DNA of 64,000 nt from Paenibacillus thalictri (GCF_004307995.1 NZ_SIRE01000014.1:1-64000), one strand, 5' to 3'. Positions 52,772 through 62,563 are shown, numbered from the stretch's first letter. Numbers and translations are program-made. The notes: generated from the sequence alone by a model not told the origin.

Positions 52772-54151
52772 TTAAAAAGTCCTTCGCCCGATGCCTTGTC
52801 CGAGCTCCGCGCCTTGGGCGATCAGCTTGCGCTGCAGCTCGAGAATAGGCACTTCCCGGAGCGGGATGTTCCGTTCGGCGCTGATCGCTGCGGCAACGCC
52901 GGCCGCTTCGGCTTGAGCCATCTGAATCGGGATCACACGAGTCGAAGACATCGCTTCGTGTGTGGCGGAAATCGGCCTGCCGGCAACAAGCAGACGTTCC
53001 AGTCCTTTGGGCAGCAAGCAGGAAAACGGAATTTCATACGTGCTGACTTTCGTGGAGACGATGCCGCCATGATCGGGAGTGTGGATATCCAGATGATACC
53101 CGCCGAGACAGATCACATCGTCAAAATGTTTGCTGGTGATCAGGTCTTCGCCGGTTAGCAAGTAATCCCCGACGATGTGTCGCGATTCCCGGATCCCGAG
53201 CTGGTGGGCCGTATCGATCAGATGAATGTTCTCGAAGCCGGGTGCGTACCGTTTCAAGAAATCGAAGATTTCCTTCATCTGCAGCAGTCCGTTTACTTCA
53301 CCGGACGAATAGCTGCGGTTGTTGTTCGGATCGACGCCTTCCAGGCGGCTGGACACAACGATCATCTGATTGAACTTCGGCACAACAACGCCGACCAGAT
53401 TTGCCCGCGGATATTGGATACCTTCCTGCACCGCCTGCTGGATATACTGCTGGAGCCCGCCAAGCACAAACACCTCTGCGCCCTCCATCTGATCGATCAG
53501 CGCTTGCACGGTTTCATCGGTCATCGCAAACGGGCGAATTTGCGTCGGATTCGCGCGGAAGTAACGGATCAGCGGTTTGACGTCGATATCCCCGACCCTG
53601 AATACCAGTGTCGACACTTGCGCTTTGTGATCCGAGCTTCTTCCGTACACGAAGTCCGCACCGGCGCGCACGGCGGCATCGCCGTCACCGCTGCAATCGA
53701 TGACTGCTTTGGCCGAAAGCAACTGCTGGCCCTCCTTATTGTGCACGATAACGCCTTTCACTTCGCCGTTTTCAACGACCGTATCGGACAACAGGCAATG
53801 CAGGAAGAAATCGACGCCGTCATCGGCCAGCATTTTGGTCACCGTGTATTTAAACCAATGCGGGTCAACGCCAAGCACATCGCTTGTAATCGGGTCCATA
53901 TAAAATTCGGTCGCGGCTCCCATGCTTTGCAAGTTACGGGCAATTTCGTAGGCGATCCCTTTGACAATCAGCTCGCCTGCGTTATTGTGGTAGCCAAGCA
54001 GCGGCAGTCCCGGGATCACGTTGCCTCCGACAAACCCGTTATATTCGACCAAAGCCGTTTTGGCTCCGTTGCGTGCGGCCGACATGGCCGCCACAATACC
54101 GGTAGCTCCTCCGCCGACAACAACCACGTCATAGCTGTATTGTTTTAACAT
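52772..54151 (-). CDS. FAD-dependent oxidoreductase
   Basis: The product is 459 residues, with AGGAGGAA before the ATG at 54151. The N-terminus has the FAD-binding GxGxxG motif (VVVVGGGATGIVAAMSAARNGAKTALVE, about residues 8-35), and GDGDAAVRAGADF is a second FAD contact. Near the end, LPKGLERLLVAGRPIS and ATRVIPIQMAQAEAAGVAAA-like segments are typical of the FAD_oxidored family found with carbohydrate genes in Paenibacillus. No signal peptide is seen. The gene lies between the permease and the sialidase-like gene, so it probably oxidises or reduces an imported sugar derivative. The substrate is unknown. Confidence 0.82.
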   Translation of the reverse strand: MLKQYSYDVVVVGGGATGIVAAMSAARNGAKTALVEYNGFVGGNVIPGLPLLGYHNNAGELIVKGIAYEIARNLQSMGAATEFYMDPITSDVLGVDPHWFKYTVTKMLADDGVDFFLHCLLSDTVVENGEVKGVIVHNKEGQQLLSAKAVIDCSGDGDAAVRAGADFVYGRSSDHKAQVSTLVFRVGDIDVKPLIRYFRANPTQIRPFAMTDETVQALIDQMEGAEVFVLGGLQQYIQQAVQEGIQYPRANLVGVVVPKFNQMIVVSSRLEGVDPNNNRSYSSGEVNGLLQMKEIFDFLKRYAPGFENIHLIDTAHQLGIRESRHIVGDYLLTGEDLITSKHFDDVICLGGYHLDIHTPDHGGIVSTKVSTYEIPFSCLLPKGLERLLVAGRPISATHEAMSSTRVIPIQMAQAEAAGVAAAISAERNIPLREVPILELQRKLIAQGAELGQGIGRRTF

Positions 54152-54262
54152 TGGTGTTCCTCCTCGTTTGTAGTAGATGCATATTCCTGCATGCGGCCGA
54201 AACGGGCCGGCAGTCTGAATTTGGACCCGTTCTATCTGCCGCAATGCCGTAGCCTCCTCCGA

Positions 54263-55081
54263 TTATCCCTTCATAGCCCCCATCGTAATGCCCCGCGTAA
54301 AAAAGCGCTGAAAGCACAGGAACAAAATCATAATCGGCAGCGACGCGACGGCGGCTCCGGCCATCATCATCCCGTAATCGGTAAGCCCGGCCATCGATGT
54401 GAAACCCGCCACGCCAAGCGGCATCGTTTTCATCTCTTCGGACTGCGTCACGACAAGCTGCCACATAAAATCGTTCCAGACGCGAACGACTGAGAAAATG
54501 GCCAACGCCGCCAATGCCGGTTTTACCAGCGGTACGATCATTTGGAAGAAAATACGCAGCTCTGAAGCCCCGTCCATTCGTGTGGCTTCGATCATTTCCG
54601 TCGGAATCGATTGGATGAACTGCCGCATCATAAACACGCCAAAGGCGTAACCAAGCTCGGGAAAAATAAGCGCGGAATACGTATTGAACCAGCCGAGATC
54701 GCGGATCAGCTTGAACAGCGGCACCAGCAGCACGTATTTGGGCAGCATCATCGTTGATATCATCAAAAAGAAAATCAGATTCGAGCCCTGAAAGCGGATT
54801 TTGGCGAAAGCATAACCGGCCAGCGCGCTGAGCAGGCAAATGAGCAGCGTGGCGCTGAGCGATACATAGACGCTGTTGAGAAACCAGCGAACGGCCGGAG
54901 TATTGCGAAACAGGAGCACATAATTATCCCATGTCAGAGGGGCGATCCATTTATTGACGTTAAACGAATGTTTGAACGAACCGAGCATCATCCAGACGAA
55001 GGGAAGCAGAAAGAACAACCCGAAGGGCAGCATGACCAGCAGCTTCCAGAAGGCGGTTCGCGGTGCGGTTAAGCGATTCAA
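54263..55081 (-). CDS. Carbohydrate ABC transporter permease (second subunit)
   Basis: The product is 272 residues with a TTG start after AAGGAGG. It has six membrane segments and an EAA loop (IEATRMDGASELRIFFQMIVPLVKPALAAL). It begins 12 bp after the preceding permease gene and belongs to the MalG/YesQ class. It forms the channel with its partner for the sugar delivered by the binding protein encoded first in the operon. Confidence 0.9.
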   Translation of the reverse strand: MNRLTAPRTAFWKLLVMLPFGLFFLLPFVWMMLGSFKHSFNVNKWIAPLTWDNYVLLFRNTPAVRWFLNSVYVSLSATLLICLLSALAGYAFAKIRFQGSNLIFFLMISTMMLPKYVLLVPLFKLIRDLGWFNTYSALIFPELGYAFGVFMMRQFIQSIPTEMIEATRMDGASELRIFFQMIVPLVKPALAALAIFSVVRVWNDFMWQLVVTQSEEMKTMPLGVAGFTSMAGLTDYGMMMAGAAVASLPIMILFLCFQRFFTRGITMGAMKG

Positions 55082-55093
55082 AGAACATCCTCC

Positions 55094-56038
55094 TTAATAT
55101 TCGACCTTTGATGTCATCGAACGAAATTGAAATATCGCCACAAGGCCGACGATCAGGAAAAGCACGATGCCCATAGCCGAAGCCGTACCGAACTTGTTCG
55201 TATTAAACGCCTCCACATACAGCTCGTAAATGATCGAAGTTGTCGTATGGTCAGGTCCGCCGGAAGTGAGCAGATGGATGAAAATAAACGTCTGAAACGC
55301 ATTGATCGTTGTAATGACAACGCTATAAAGCGTTGTAGGCATCAGGAGCGGCATCGTAATGCGGGTGAATTGCTGCAGACGGCTTGCCCCGTCCACCTTG
55401 GCCGCCTCATAGTAATCGTTAGAGATGCTGCCCATCGCAGCCGTATATAGCACAATCGGCTGGCCAACCGACACCGTCAAGATGATAAAAACGATCAGAT
55501 ACAAAGCCATGTGCGGATCGACGAACCAAATTTGCGCTTGTTGATGAAACAACACAAGCAGTCGGTTGGCCAGCGCCTCTTCGCCCGGGTTAAAAATCCA
55601 GCCCCATACCAGCGAAATCGCAACGGCAGAGGTGACGGTGGGCAAATAAAATACCGCGCGGAAAAAGCCGGTCCACCGCTCGCTCATCGAATAAATAAAC
55701 GACGAGACCGCAAGGGAGAAGACGATCGTGCAGGGAACGATATACAGCACGTACAGGAACGTGTTTCCAAGCGCTCTAACAAACCGCTCTTCGCCGAAGA
55801 TGTCCTTGTAGTTTTGCAGACCGACAAATACGTCGCCCGAGCGGCGGAAATCGAAAAAGCTCATCCGCACCGCTTCCAGCGCGGGATACAACGTAAAGAC
55901 GATAAAAAAGACGGTGATCGGCAGCACGAATAAATAACCGTTCAGCTGCCGGCGGATGGCGAGGGCAGGAGCGCGTTTGCGTTTAACCGGAGACGGAACG
56001 TCCGCCGCCGATAATCCGGTGGGTTGTCTTGAAGCCAT
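55094..56038 (-). CDS. Carbohydrate ABC transporter permease (first subunit)
   Basis: The product is 314 residues, with GGGGAGG before the ATG. A charged N-terminal tail leads to LNGYLFVLPITVFFIVFTLYPALEA (first membrane segment) and an EAA loop (YEAAKVDGASRLQQFTRITMPLLMP). It belongs to the MalF/YesP class. It lies 36 bp after the solute-binding protein gene in the same leftward operon. No ATPase is encoded nearby; a shared one is presumed. Confidence 0.9.
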   Translation of the reverse strand: MASRQPTGLSAADVPSPVKRKRAPALAIRRQLNGYLFVLPITVFFIVFTLYPALEAVRMSFFDFRRSGDVFVGLQNYKDIFGEERFVRALGNTFLYVLYIVPCTIVFSLAVSSFIYSMSERWTGFFRAVFYLPTVTSAVAISLVWGWIFNPGEEALANRLLVLFHQQAQIWFVDPHMALYLIVFIILTVSVGQPIVLYTAAMGSISNDYYEAAKVDGASRLQQFTRITMPLLMPTTLYSVVITTINAFQTFIFIHLLTSGGPDHTTTSIIYELYVEAFNTNKFGTASAMGIVLFLIVGLVAIFQFRSMTSKVEY

Positions 56039-56074
56039 AAATTCCTCCCCTTTATTTCTGAGCCGGGCAGCCGG

Positions 56075-57487
56075 TTATTTCCGCTGCTCCTGAATAATTT
56101 TCGTATACTTCTCAAGCAGTTGATTGCCTTCCGTCTCCATTTTTTGCAATGCATCCTCCGGCGTCTCGCTGCCAAGAATCAGCTTCTGCAGATGGGCCAT
56201 GTTGTTTTTGCGGATTTCATTGTAGCCCGGAGCGGCGAATCCTTCATTGACGGCATAAGGCAGCAGCTTGGCGGCAAATTCCATATTGCTGTCTTTCTCG
56301 CTGGCAAACAACGTCTTGTTAATGTCCGCGTATGCGCTGAACGAACTGGAAGCCTTAACGGCTGCCGCATTTTCTCTGCTTCCGAGGAACTTGGCGAATT
56401 CCACTGCGTATTTCAGCTTGTTTTGGTCTTTGTTTTTGAACACCGCCATGCCAAATGTGCCAAGCACCGTTGCCGATTTCTGCTTGCCGGGGAACGTCGG
56501 ATAAGAGGTCATGATCATCTCGTAAGGCGCGGATTTTTTGTCGCGGATCGCCGCAAGTCCCCGGGAGTAATGCACCGGAGCGGCCGACATCGAGACAAGC
56601 TTCTGGTCGTAGAACAAATTGTACGCATCGGTCGCTTTCAGCGCCGCCGCTCCGTCGTTAATCAACTTTTCGTCGGCCAGCCGTTTCATAAATTGCAGAC
56701 CGCTCAGCCCGGCCGGATTGTTCAGAGCGATTTTTGTAAATTTGTCGTTATACGTCGTTGCGCCGGCCGCCCAGATGTAGTTGAACATGAAGGCATCGCC
56801 CGATTCGCTTCCCGCAAATAACCCCGTGCCTTTGACGCCGGTTTTTTGCTGTACCTCTTTAATAAAGCTGATGAATTGATCCGTCGTCCATGTGCGCTCT
56901 TCGTCTTTAGGCAGCTTATCGGCCAGGCCGGCCTTGTCGACCAGCGTTTTGTTGATCAGCATCACATTCGGAGACGTGCCCCACGGAATGTAATAATGTT
57001 TGCCGTCACCGATCGTTGTCTGATCCCACAATGTAGAGATGAACGCGCCGGTATAATCCTTGCCCAGATGCTCGTCGAGCGGTTCGAGGTATCCCTGCTG
57101 GGCGTAGCCAAGAAACCGCACCGGGCCGTCCATCAACACATCGGGCGCCTCGTTGGCGGCCAACGCGACATTGACCTTTTGCGGGCCGTTGTTGAAGTCG
57201 AGCACCTCAACCTTCACATTTACGTTCGGATGCTGCGCCATAAACCGTTTGGCGGCATCCCGCTCGTAATCGCCGAGTTGTCCGCCTTGCTCCGTGCCAT
57301 TAATGCCGCTCCATTTCGGATAGGTCCAAAATGTAATGTCTACCTTCGGTTCCGCTTTGCTTTCCTCTTTGGCAGCGGGTTTTGGTTCATTGGCCGGACC
57401 GGTTGTCGCGTTCCCGCCCCCGCCTCCACCGCAGCCGGCAATCAGCATCAAGGCCGCCGTGGCCAGCGCTATCGCTTTTGTTCGCAT
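56075..57487 (-). CDS. Carbohydrate ABC transporter solute-binding lipoprotein
   Basis: The product is about 470 residues. The ATG at 57487 is preceded by GGAAGGG. The lipobox LIAGC is followed by a Gly-rich and Ala/Lys/Glu-rich linker. The body is a family 1 extracellular solute-binding fold (VDITFWTYPKW; AAKRFMAQHPNVNVKVEVLD; PDVLMDGPVRFLGYAQQGYLEPLD; YYIPWGTSPNVMLINKTLVDKAG). It is the first gene of a five-gene leftward operon (binding protein, two permeases, oxidoreductase, sialidase). It is divergent from a two-component system expected to control it. Confidence 0.92.
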   Translation of the reverse strand: MRTKAIALATAALMLIAGCGGGGGGNATTGPANEPKPAAKEESKAEPKVDITFWTYPKWSGINGTEQGGQLGDYERDAAKRFMAQHPNVNVKVEVLDFNNGPQKVNVALAANEAPDVLMDGPVRFLGYAQQGYLEPLDEHLGKDYTGAFISTLWDQTTIGDGKHYYIPWGTSPNVMLINKTLVDKAGLADKLPKDEERTWTTDQFISFIKEVQQKTGVKGTGLFAGSESGDAFMFNYIWAAGATTYNDKFTKIALNNPAGLSGLQFMKRLADEKLINDGAAALKATDAYNLFYDQKLVSMSAAPVHYSRGLAAIRDKKSAPYEMIMTSYPTFPGKQKSATVLGTFGMAVFKNKDQNKLKYAVEFAKFLGSRENAAAVKASSSFSAYADINKTLFASEKDSNMEFAAKLLPYAVNEGFAAPGYNEIRKNNMAHLQKLILGSETPEDALQKMETEGNQLLEKYTKIIQEQRK

Positions 57488-57580
57488 CGTGATCAACCCT
57501 TCCTTTTTGTCGTGAGCTTAAGTATTTCAGCAACGCATGCGTTTACGTAACTACTGTACCTTTTTTGCAAAGGCTCAGGT

Positions 57581-57586
57581 ATAATA
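57581..57586 (+). promoter_or_regulatory. Candidate -10 of the kinase/response regulator operon
   Basis: TATAAT lies in the 151-bp region between the divergent operons, about 53 bp before the kinase start. No clear -35 is present at the right spacing. A sequence upstream (ACGCATGCGTTTACGT, about 57534-57549) is only a poor match to a cre site. I see no other operator. Confidence 0.4.
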
Positions 57587-57638
57587 CAAAATACAGATTT
57601 TCGTACATTTCACAGCTCGGTTGAAGGGAGAGCGTCAG

Positions 57639-59459
57639 GTGCAACGTGTACGCCGGTATTGGCAGAAGCTCAGCTTCTGGAAAACAAGCCTCGTCTGGAG
57701 TGTGACGATGGGCTACTTGCTAATGACGGCTCTTCCGTTTGCGGCTTCTTATTTCATTACGGCCACTTACTGGTGGAGTACGTCCAAGGAAGCGTCGATC
57801 CGCCATTCAGAGCAAATTTTACGGTTTACGAAAGATATGTTTGATGCCCAATTGCAGCAGATGGAGAAGCTTTCCGGTCTGTTATACTCCAACAATTCGC
57901 TGCTTTCCGCTTTGGAGCTTAATCCCCAGCTGCTGATGGAACAGCAAACGATCGAAATCAATCAAGCGTTCGACAAGCTGTTTTACGATATGTCGTATTC
58001 GCGCTCCGATGTGCTGAACTTCTACTACTTTAACCTTGACGGCAGCCTCCGATACCGGAACGGCGATCCGATCAATTACTTCAAATACCAAGTCCCAAAT
58101 TCGCAATTTGACGAATGGTTTGAGCATACGCGAGCGGCTGACGGCAAGACGGTGCTAATCAGCAAGCCGCTGCCGTTTCACGATGAAAGCAAACCGGTGT
58201 TCTCCATTGCCAGGCTGATTAAGTTGGCTCCTTCTCCGATTGGCATTGTGCTGATCGATTTTAATTTTCAAGTGCTGCAGAGCATCATCGGCAAATCGGC
58301 CGTAGAGAAAAGCAGATTTATCGTCAGCGATTTCGACGGCCACATCATTACGCAAAATACGGACAAGACAGCCGTGTCCGACATGCTGGAGCCGGAAGTG
58401 CAATATTACGTCGCCGGCAACTTGGCAGGCTCGCGTACGATGGACATCAACGGCCGTTCCTACCTGGTCATCTATGACACGTTCGAACGGTATTCGATCA
58501 AGCTGATTCATCTCATCCCGACCGACTCGCTGATTTCTCAGAATATGGCTTACATGCTGCGGATGAATTCGATTATTGCCGCTGCAATGTGTGTGTTCAT
58601 CGGTTTGTCGATTTATTATTTTCGCCGAAGGGTACAGCCTCTCCGCGAGCTTGCGCGCGTCATGCCGGGGAGCATCCGGGAGCCGTTCGACGAACGCGTG
58701 CAGGTGCTGCGGCAGGACGAAATCGGTCAGCTCGGCCGCAGCTTTAACCGGATGATGGAGCGGCTTCAGGAGCTGTTCCAGCTGGATTTTAAACATAAGC
58801 TCGACAAAGCGAAAGCGGAGAAAGCGCTGCTTGAAGCGCAAATCAATCCCCATTTTTTGTACAATACGTTGGATACGATCCGGTTCAAAGCGCTGGAGCA
58901 GGGCAACGGCGAAGTCGCCGATATGCTGTATGCGCTGTCGATTAATTTGCGCTATACGATCGCCAATACAAACACGAAGGTGACGGTGCGGGAAGAGGTC
59001 GAATGGCTGGAGAGATACTTGTATTTGCAAAAGCTGCGGTTTGGCAGCCGGTTTGAAGTGTTTTTTCAAATCGACGTCAGTGTGTACGAGATGAAAATAT
59101 ACCGGCTTATTCTCCAGCCTTTTATTGAAAATGCGATTTTGCACGGTTTCCAGAAAACCCGCCGGGGTGGGCTGCTGCATATCAATGGATACTGGGACAA
59201 AAGCGCCCAGCGCCTGACGTTCGAAATTGTCGATAACGGCTGCGGTTTCGATTATTTGATCGACGAATATGTCGACGATGAATCGGTGAAGCGGCTGAGC
59301 CGCGACCGGATCGGGATGCATAATGCGCTGAGACGATTGTTTTTGTATTACGGCTCGCAATGTCAAGCTTATATCCACAGCGTACCCGGCAAACGAACGG
59401 CGATTAAGATGATGATTGATATCGACGAGGTGACAGACGATGCGTTTACTGCTCATTGA
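57639..59459 (+). CDS. Sensor histidine kinase (YesM type)
   Basis: The product is about 606 residues; the GTG at 57639 is 8 nt after GGGAG, better than the upstream in-frame TTG. A membrane segment at about 15-37 and a second at about 308-328 (IIAAAMCVFIGLSIYYF) flank an extracellular sensor. A HAMP linker follows (RRVQPLRELARVMPGSIREPF). The phospho-acceptor is in EAQINPHFLYNTLDTIRF, and the HATPase domain has ILQPFIENAILHGFQ and EIVDNGCGFD. This is the His_kinase/HATPase class partnered with AraC-type regulators in sugar uptake. Its 3' end overlaps the regulator gene by 20 bp. It is divergent from the ABC/sialidase operon, its likely target. Confidence 0.92.
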   Translation: MQRVRRYWQKLSFWKTSLVWSVTMGYLLMTALPFAASYFITATYWWSTSKEASIRHSEQILRFTKDMFDAQLQQMEKLSGLLYSNNSLLSALELNPQLLMEQQTIEINQAFDKLFYDMSYSRSDVLNFYYFNLDGSLRYRNGDPINYFKYQVPNSQFDEWFEHTRAADGKTVLISKPLPFHDESKPVFSIARLIKLAPSPIGIVLIDFNFQVLQSIIGKSAVEKSRFIVSDFDGHIITQNTDKTAVSDMLEPEVQYYVAGNLAGSRTMDINGRSYLVIYDTFERYSIKLIHLIPTDSLISQNMAYMLRMNSIIAAAMCVFIGLSIYYFRRRVQPLRELARVMPGSIREPFDERVQVLRQDEIGQLGRSFNRMMERLQELFQLDFKHKLDKAKAEKALLEAQINPHFLYNTLDTIRFKALEQGNGEVADMLYALSINLRYTIANTNTKVTVREEVEWLERYLYLQKLRFGSRFEVFFQIDVSVYEMKIYRLILQPFIENAILHGFQKTRRGGLLHINGYWDKSAQRLTFEIVDNGCGFDYLIDEYVDDESVKRLSRDRIGMHNALRRLFLYYGSQCQAYIHSVPGKRTAIKMMIDIDEVTDDAFTAH

Positions 59460-60222
59460 TGATGAAGAGATGATCCGCAAAGGTACCGCCTTATTGCTGC
59501 AGCAGTTGGAGATGGATATCCAAATTGTCGGCGAAGCGGAGGACGGCGAGGAAGGACTGGACAAGCTGCGGCTACTGGCGCCGGATGTCGCGCTGATCGA
59601 TATTCGCATGCCGATGAAAAACGGGCTGGAGCTGATGAAGGAGGTGTACGAGCAGCGCTTGTCGCCCGCAACCAAATATGTGATTCTGACTGCCCACTCC
59701 GAGTTTGAGTATGCGCAAACGGCGATGCGTTACGGCGCCTGCGATTTTCTGCTCAAACCCTTGAGTGTCGGCGCGCTGCAAGAGCTGTTCGCACGGATCG
59801 CGCCTGCCGCGGAGGAGAACAAGGCAGTGCCGGCCAACATCGGGGTCACGCGCAGCCGCGAGTTTTTGGAAAGCAAGCAGATCAAACACGAGTTGGTCAG
59901 CCAGTTAATCCAATATATCGGGATGAATTACATGAAGGACATCCAACTGAACGATGTGGCCGACCACTTCAATGTGTCTCCCGTTTATGCCAGCAATGTG
60001 TTCAAAAAAGTGACGGGCACGACGTTTATCTCGTATTTGCAGCAATTCCGCGTAGAGCTGGCCAAGGCGCTGCTCGCTTCGGGCGAATACAAAATCAGCG
60101 AGGTCGCGTATATGGTTGGTTACGGCAACCTGACTTATTTCAGCCGTGTGTTTAAATCGGTTGAAGGTGTCACTCCGGGAGATTTTTTGCGCAGCCAGCA
60201 CGATCAGAAAAGGCTTAAATAG
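59440..60222 (+). CDS. AraC-type response regulator (YesN type)
   Basis: The product is 260 residues. An N-terminal receiver domain (about 1-120) has the acidic pocket LLIDDEEM, phospho-acceptor Asp in DVALIDIRMP, and the conserved Lys in FLLKPLS. The C-terminal AraC helix-turn-helix pair occupies about 155-255 (LNDVADHFNVSPVYASNVFKK; ISEVAYMVGYGNLTYFSRVFK). At 260 residues it is far shorter than typical YesN regulators (360-540), because the middle linker is nearly absent. The start overlaps the kinase gene. It probably activates the divergent ABC operon when phosphorylated. Confidence 0.92.
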   Translation: MRLLLIDDEEMIRKGTALLLQQLEMDIQIVGEAEDGEEGLDKLRLLAPDVALIDIRMPMKNGLELMKEVYEQRLSPATKYVILTAHSEFEYAQTAMRYGACDFLLKPLSVGALQELFARIAPAAEENKAVPANIGVTRSREFLESKQIKHELVSQLIQYIGMNYMKDIQLNDVADHFNVSPVYASNVFKKVTGTTFISYLQQFRVELAKALLASGEYKISEVAYMVGYGNLTYFSRVFKSVEGVTPGDFLRSQHDQKRLK

Positions 60223-60302
60223 CGGTGAACCGCGATTCCATAGCCCGTTCCCGCAAAACATAGTATAATTGTTAACAAAATATTAAACTGGAGGGGTAAG
60301 AG

Positions 60303-61379
60303 TTGACTAGACGGGCATTTATACGCTGGCTGCTGGCGTTGGGCGCTGTTGTTGCCGCGGTGGCGCTGGATTTGCCGAAGCTGATGCTGAAGCGGGAGAA
60401 AGAGGAAACGCTTCCAAGCGGGGCCGGAGAATCCGGCAAGCCGGCCAAAGCGGAACCTGCGCCGCAAGAAGCCAAACCGGCTGCGGCTGAAGTCAATACG
60501 GAACCGCTGTTGTCATATATCATCCTCAGCGATCTTCATGTGTCGATCTACGATCCGAATACGATTAAACACTTGAAGGAAGCGCTTGACGATATTACGC
60601 ATTTCGAATCCAAGGTGGAAGCGGTTATCATCACCGGCGATATTACCGAATACGGGATAGAGAGCGACTACAAGGAATTTGAAAAAATCATCAAGGGCTA
60701 CAAGCTTCCGCCGGTTTACGTCAATATGGGCAATCACGATTATTACCATGTGTGGATCGACAAAGACGGCGGCTTCAACAAAGACACGTTCCCGAACGGC
60801 AAGACGGATGCGCAGTCCCGCGATCGGTTCATGAAGTTTTTCGGTTTGCAGAAACCGTTTACGGACGCCAAGCTTGGCAATTACCAGTTTCTGATGATGT
60901 CGCAGGAGACGTATTCGCAGGAGAAACCGGAGGTTGGCGAAGGCGCGTGGTATTCCGACGAGCAGATGAATTGGCTGAAGACGAAGATCGGCGAGAACAA
61001 GGACGGCAAGCCGGTTTTTGTGATGATCCACCAACCGCTGCCCCCTGCAGGCAAGGATGGCGGCACTCATCAGCTGATCCGGGCCAAACAATTTCGCGAG
61101 ACGCTCAAAGCGCATCCTAACGTATTTGTATTTTGCGGCCACCGCCACCAGGACTTCCAGAACGGCGTGCCGCATTATGAGAAAGAGACGTTTCACCTGT
61201 TCCACAATTCATCGGTTGGCCGTGTGTTGAACCGCCAGTACGAAAATGCCTCCAAAGAGAAAGCGCAAGGGCTGTATGTGCAGGTGTATCAGGATAAAGT
61301 GACAATCCGCGGCAGAGAGTTTCCGAAAAAAGCTTGGTTAAAAGAAGCCGACTGGACGATTCCGCTGACGAAGGTTTGA
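60303..61379 (+). CDS. Exported calcineurin-like metallophosphoesterase
   Basis: The product is 358 residues with a TTG start 8 nt after GGAGG. The N-terminus (TRRAFIRWLLALGAVVAAVAL) is a hydrophobic anchor with a twin arginine. An Ala/Lys/Glu/Pro linker follows, then the metal-binding core: LSDLH (about residue 75), GDITEYG (about 116), GNHDYY (about 146), a late VMIHQPLPP and FVFCGHRHQ. These give the two-metal site. It acts outside the membrane on a phosphodiester or phosphomonoester that cannot be named from sequence. It follows the response regulator by 80 bp and may or may not be in its operon. Confidence 0.85.
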   Translation: MTRRAFIRWLLALGAVVAAVALDLPKLMLKREKEETLPSGAGESGKPAKAEPAPQEAKPAAAEVNTEPLLSYIILSDLHVSIYDPNTIKHLKEALDDITHFESKVEAVIITGDITEYGIESDYKEFEKIIKGYKLPPVYVNMGNHDYYHVWIDKDGGFNKDTFPNGKTDAQSRDRFMKFFGLQKPFTDAKLGNYQFLMMSQETYSQEKPEVGEGAWYSDEQMNWLKTKIGENKDGKPVFVMIHQPLPPAGKDGGTHQLIRAKQFRETLKAHPNVFVFCGHRHQDFQNGVPHYEKETFHLFHNSSVGRVLNRQYENASKEKAQGLYVQVYQDKVTIRGREFPKKAWLKEADWTIPLTKV

Positions 61380-61585
61380 CCGTGTGGCGCAGCGGGCTGG
61401 TCGGACTGCCGGGAAACCGGTGTGCTCCGGCGGGAATGGCCGCTGCAAGATAGCGGCGGCACGTTCAGAGCTCGTGTTTGCTGCAATACATGCAACAAAG
61501 CCCGGAACGGGGGACAGGCAGTTTTTACGCTGCGTATCCTTCGCTTCGGGTTTTGTTGGTTATAGGCGCGCCTTGGCAAACTGCT

Positions 61586-62455
61586 TTACTTTTTGATCGA
61601 TTCATGCAAAAACGAACTGCCGTTCTTATAAAAGCGGGGGTCATATATGCCGAGTTCCTTGTCGTTGTTTACGACAACGACAAACGGTGACCACGTGTAC
61701 AAAGTCAGCGCGCGCGGATTTTGTTTGAATAAAGGCTTCAGGTCGGCCGTATCGTCGGAGGCGAGCGATTCCCGCAAGCGGGGCTGGCTCCAGACATTGG
61801 CGTCCATAATATCGACTCTGCCATTCAGCAGCCCGAACACTTGAAACTGTCCGGGAACAAATCCCGCCGACACTTCGAGCCGGATGTATTCGCCCATGGC
61901 GCGGCTGTAAATCGTCGCCACCTGAATGAGCTGCAGCGCTGCATAGATGGCCATCACGGTCCAGGCTGCACGCAGAATGGAGTGGGACTTAAACCTTCTG
62001 ACCAGCCAAACCCCAAGCCAGCCGAACGCGATCACAGCCCACAGCACTACGTCGACGATCGGAAGCGCTCCGAAGCTGACGCGGTAATGGCTGATCGGTT
62101 CGAAAAAACCGGTGCCCCACGTGTTCAGCATGTCGCTTGTATCGTGGATCAGCACACTGGTCACGCCAAGCCAGAAGATGCGCCTGTCCTTGCGCTTCCA
62201 TAATGCGAAGCATACGAGTGAAAGCAAAAGCGCCCATACCGGGACCATAAACACCGAATGGGTAATGCCGCGGTGCCACATCTGCTGCATGATTTTGCCG
62301 GTTTCCGTAAACCCGGCAACAACGTCGATATCGGGAATGTTGCTGCCGATCACCGCGGTAAGAAACAGGCTTTTTTTGAGCGCGGGCGACAAGCCCGTTT
62401 TATTCAAAGCACCGTATAAAGTCAGCCCGAATAACGTGTGTGTGACCGTATCCAT
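61586..62455 (-). CDS. YdjM-like membrane metal-dependent hydrolase (DUF457)
   Basis: The product is 289 residues, with GGGGAG 6-10 nt before the ATG. The N-terminus has the conserved MDTVTHTLFGL, followed by IGSNIPDIDVV and WHRGITHSVF, the His/Asp set defining this family. About four membrane segments follow (PVWALLLSLVCFALW; VLWAVIAFGWLGVWL; AAWTVMAIYAALQLI), then a soluble C-terminal domain facing outside or in. The biochemical role is not established; E. coli YdjM is LexA-regulated, but I see no SOS box here. The 206-bp gap to the metallophosphoesterase gene has no gene. Confidence 0.82.
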   Translation of the reverse strand: MDTVTHTLFGLTLYGALNKTGLSPALKKSLFLTAVIGSNIPDIDVVAGFTETGKIMQQMWHRGITHSVFMVPVWALLLSLVCFALWKRKDRRIFWLGVTSVLIHDTSDMLNTWGTGFFEPISHYRVSFGALPIVDVVLWAVIAFGWLGVWLVRRFKSHSILRAAWTVMAIYAALQLIQVATIYSRAMGEYIRLEVSAGFVPGQFQVFGLLNGRVDIMDANVWSQPRLRESLASDDTADLKPLFKQNPRALTLYTWSPFVVVVNNDKELGIYDPRFYKNGSSFLHESIKK

Positions 62456-62563
62456 TATTTATTCTCCCCATGTATAAGTCGAAAACCTCTCCATTATCCA
62501 TCGTAACACGGGCCAAAAGGCTACAGCAAGCGTCATTGCAATCACATGAGGGGAGGAGGACAT

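Noticed and set aside
53177..54148. 323-codon frame opposite the FAD oxidoreductase
   Set aside because: The sense strand carries the GxGxxG motif and a strong ribosome binding site.
57534..57549. Second cre site upstream of the sialidase operon
   Set aside because: There are at least three mismatches to the CcpA consensus.
58155..59675. 506-codon frame opposite the histidine kinase
   Set aside because: It is antisense to a gene with all kinase motifs. Its composition is that of a shadow frame in GC-rich DNA and no domain is seen.
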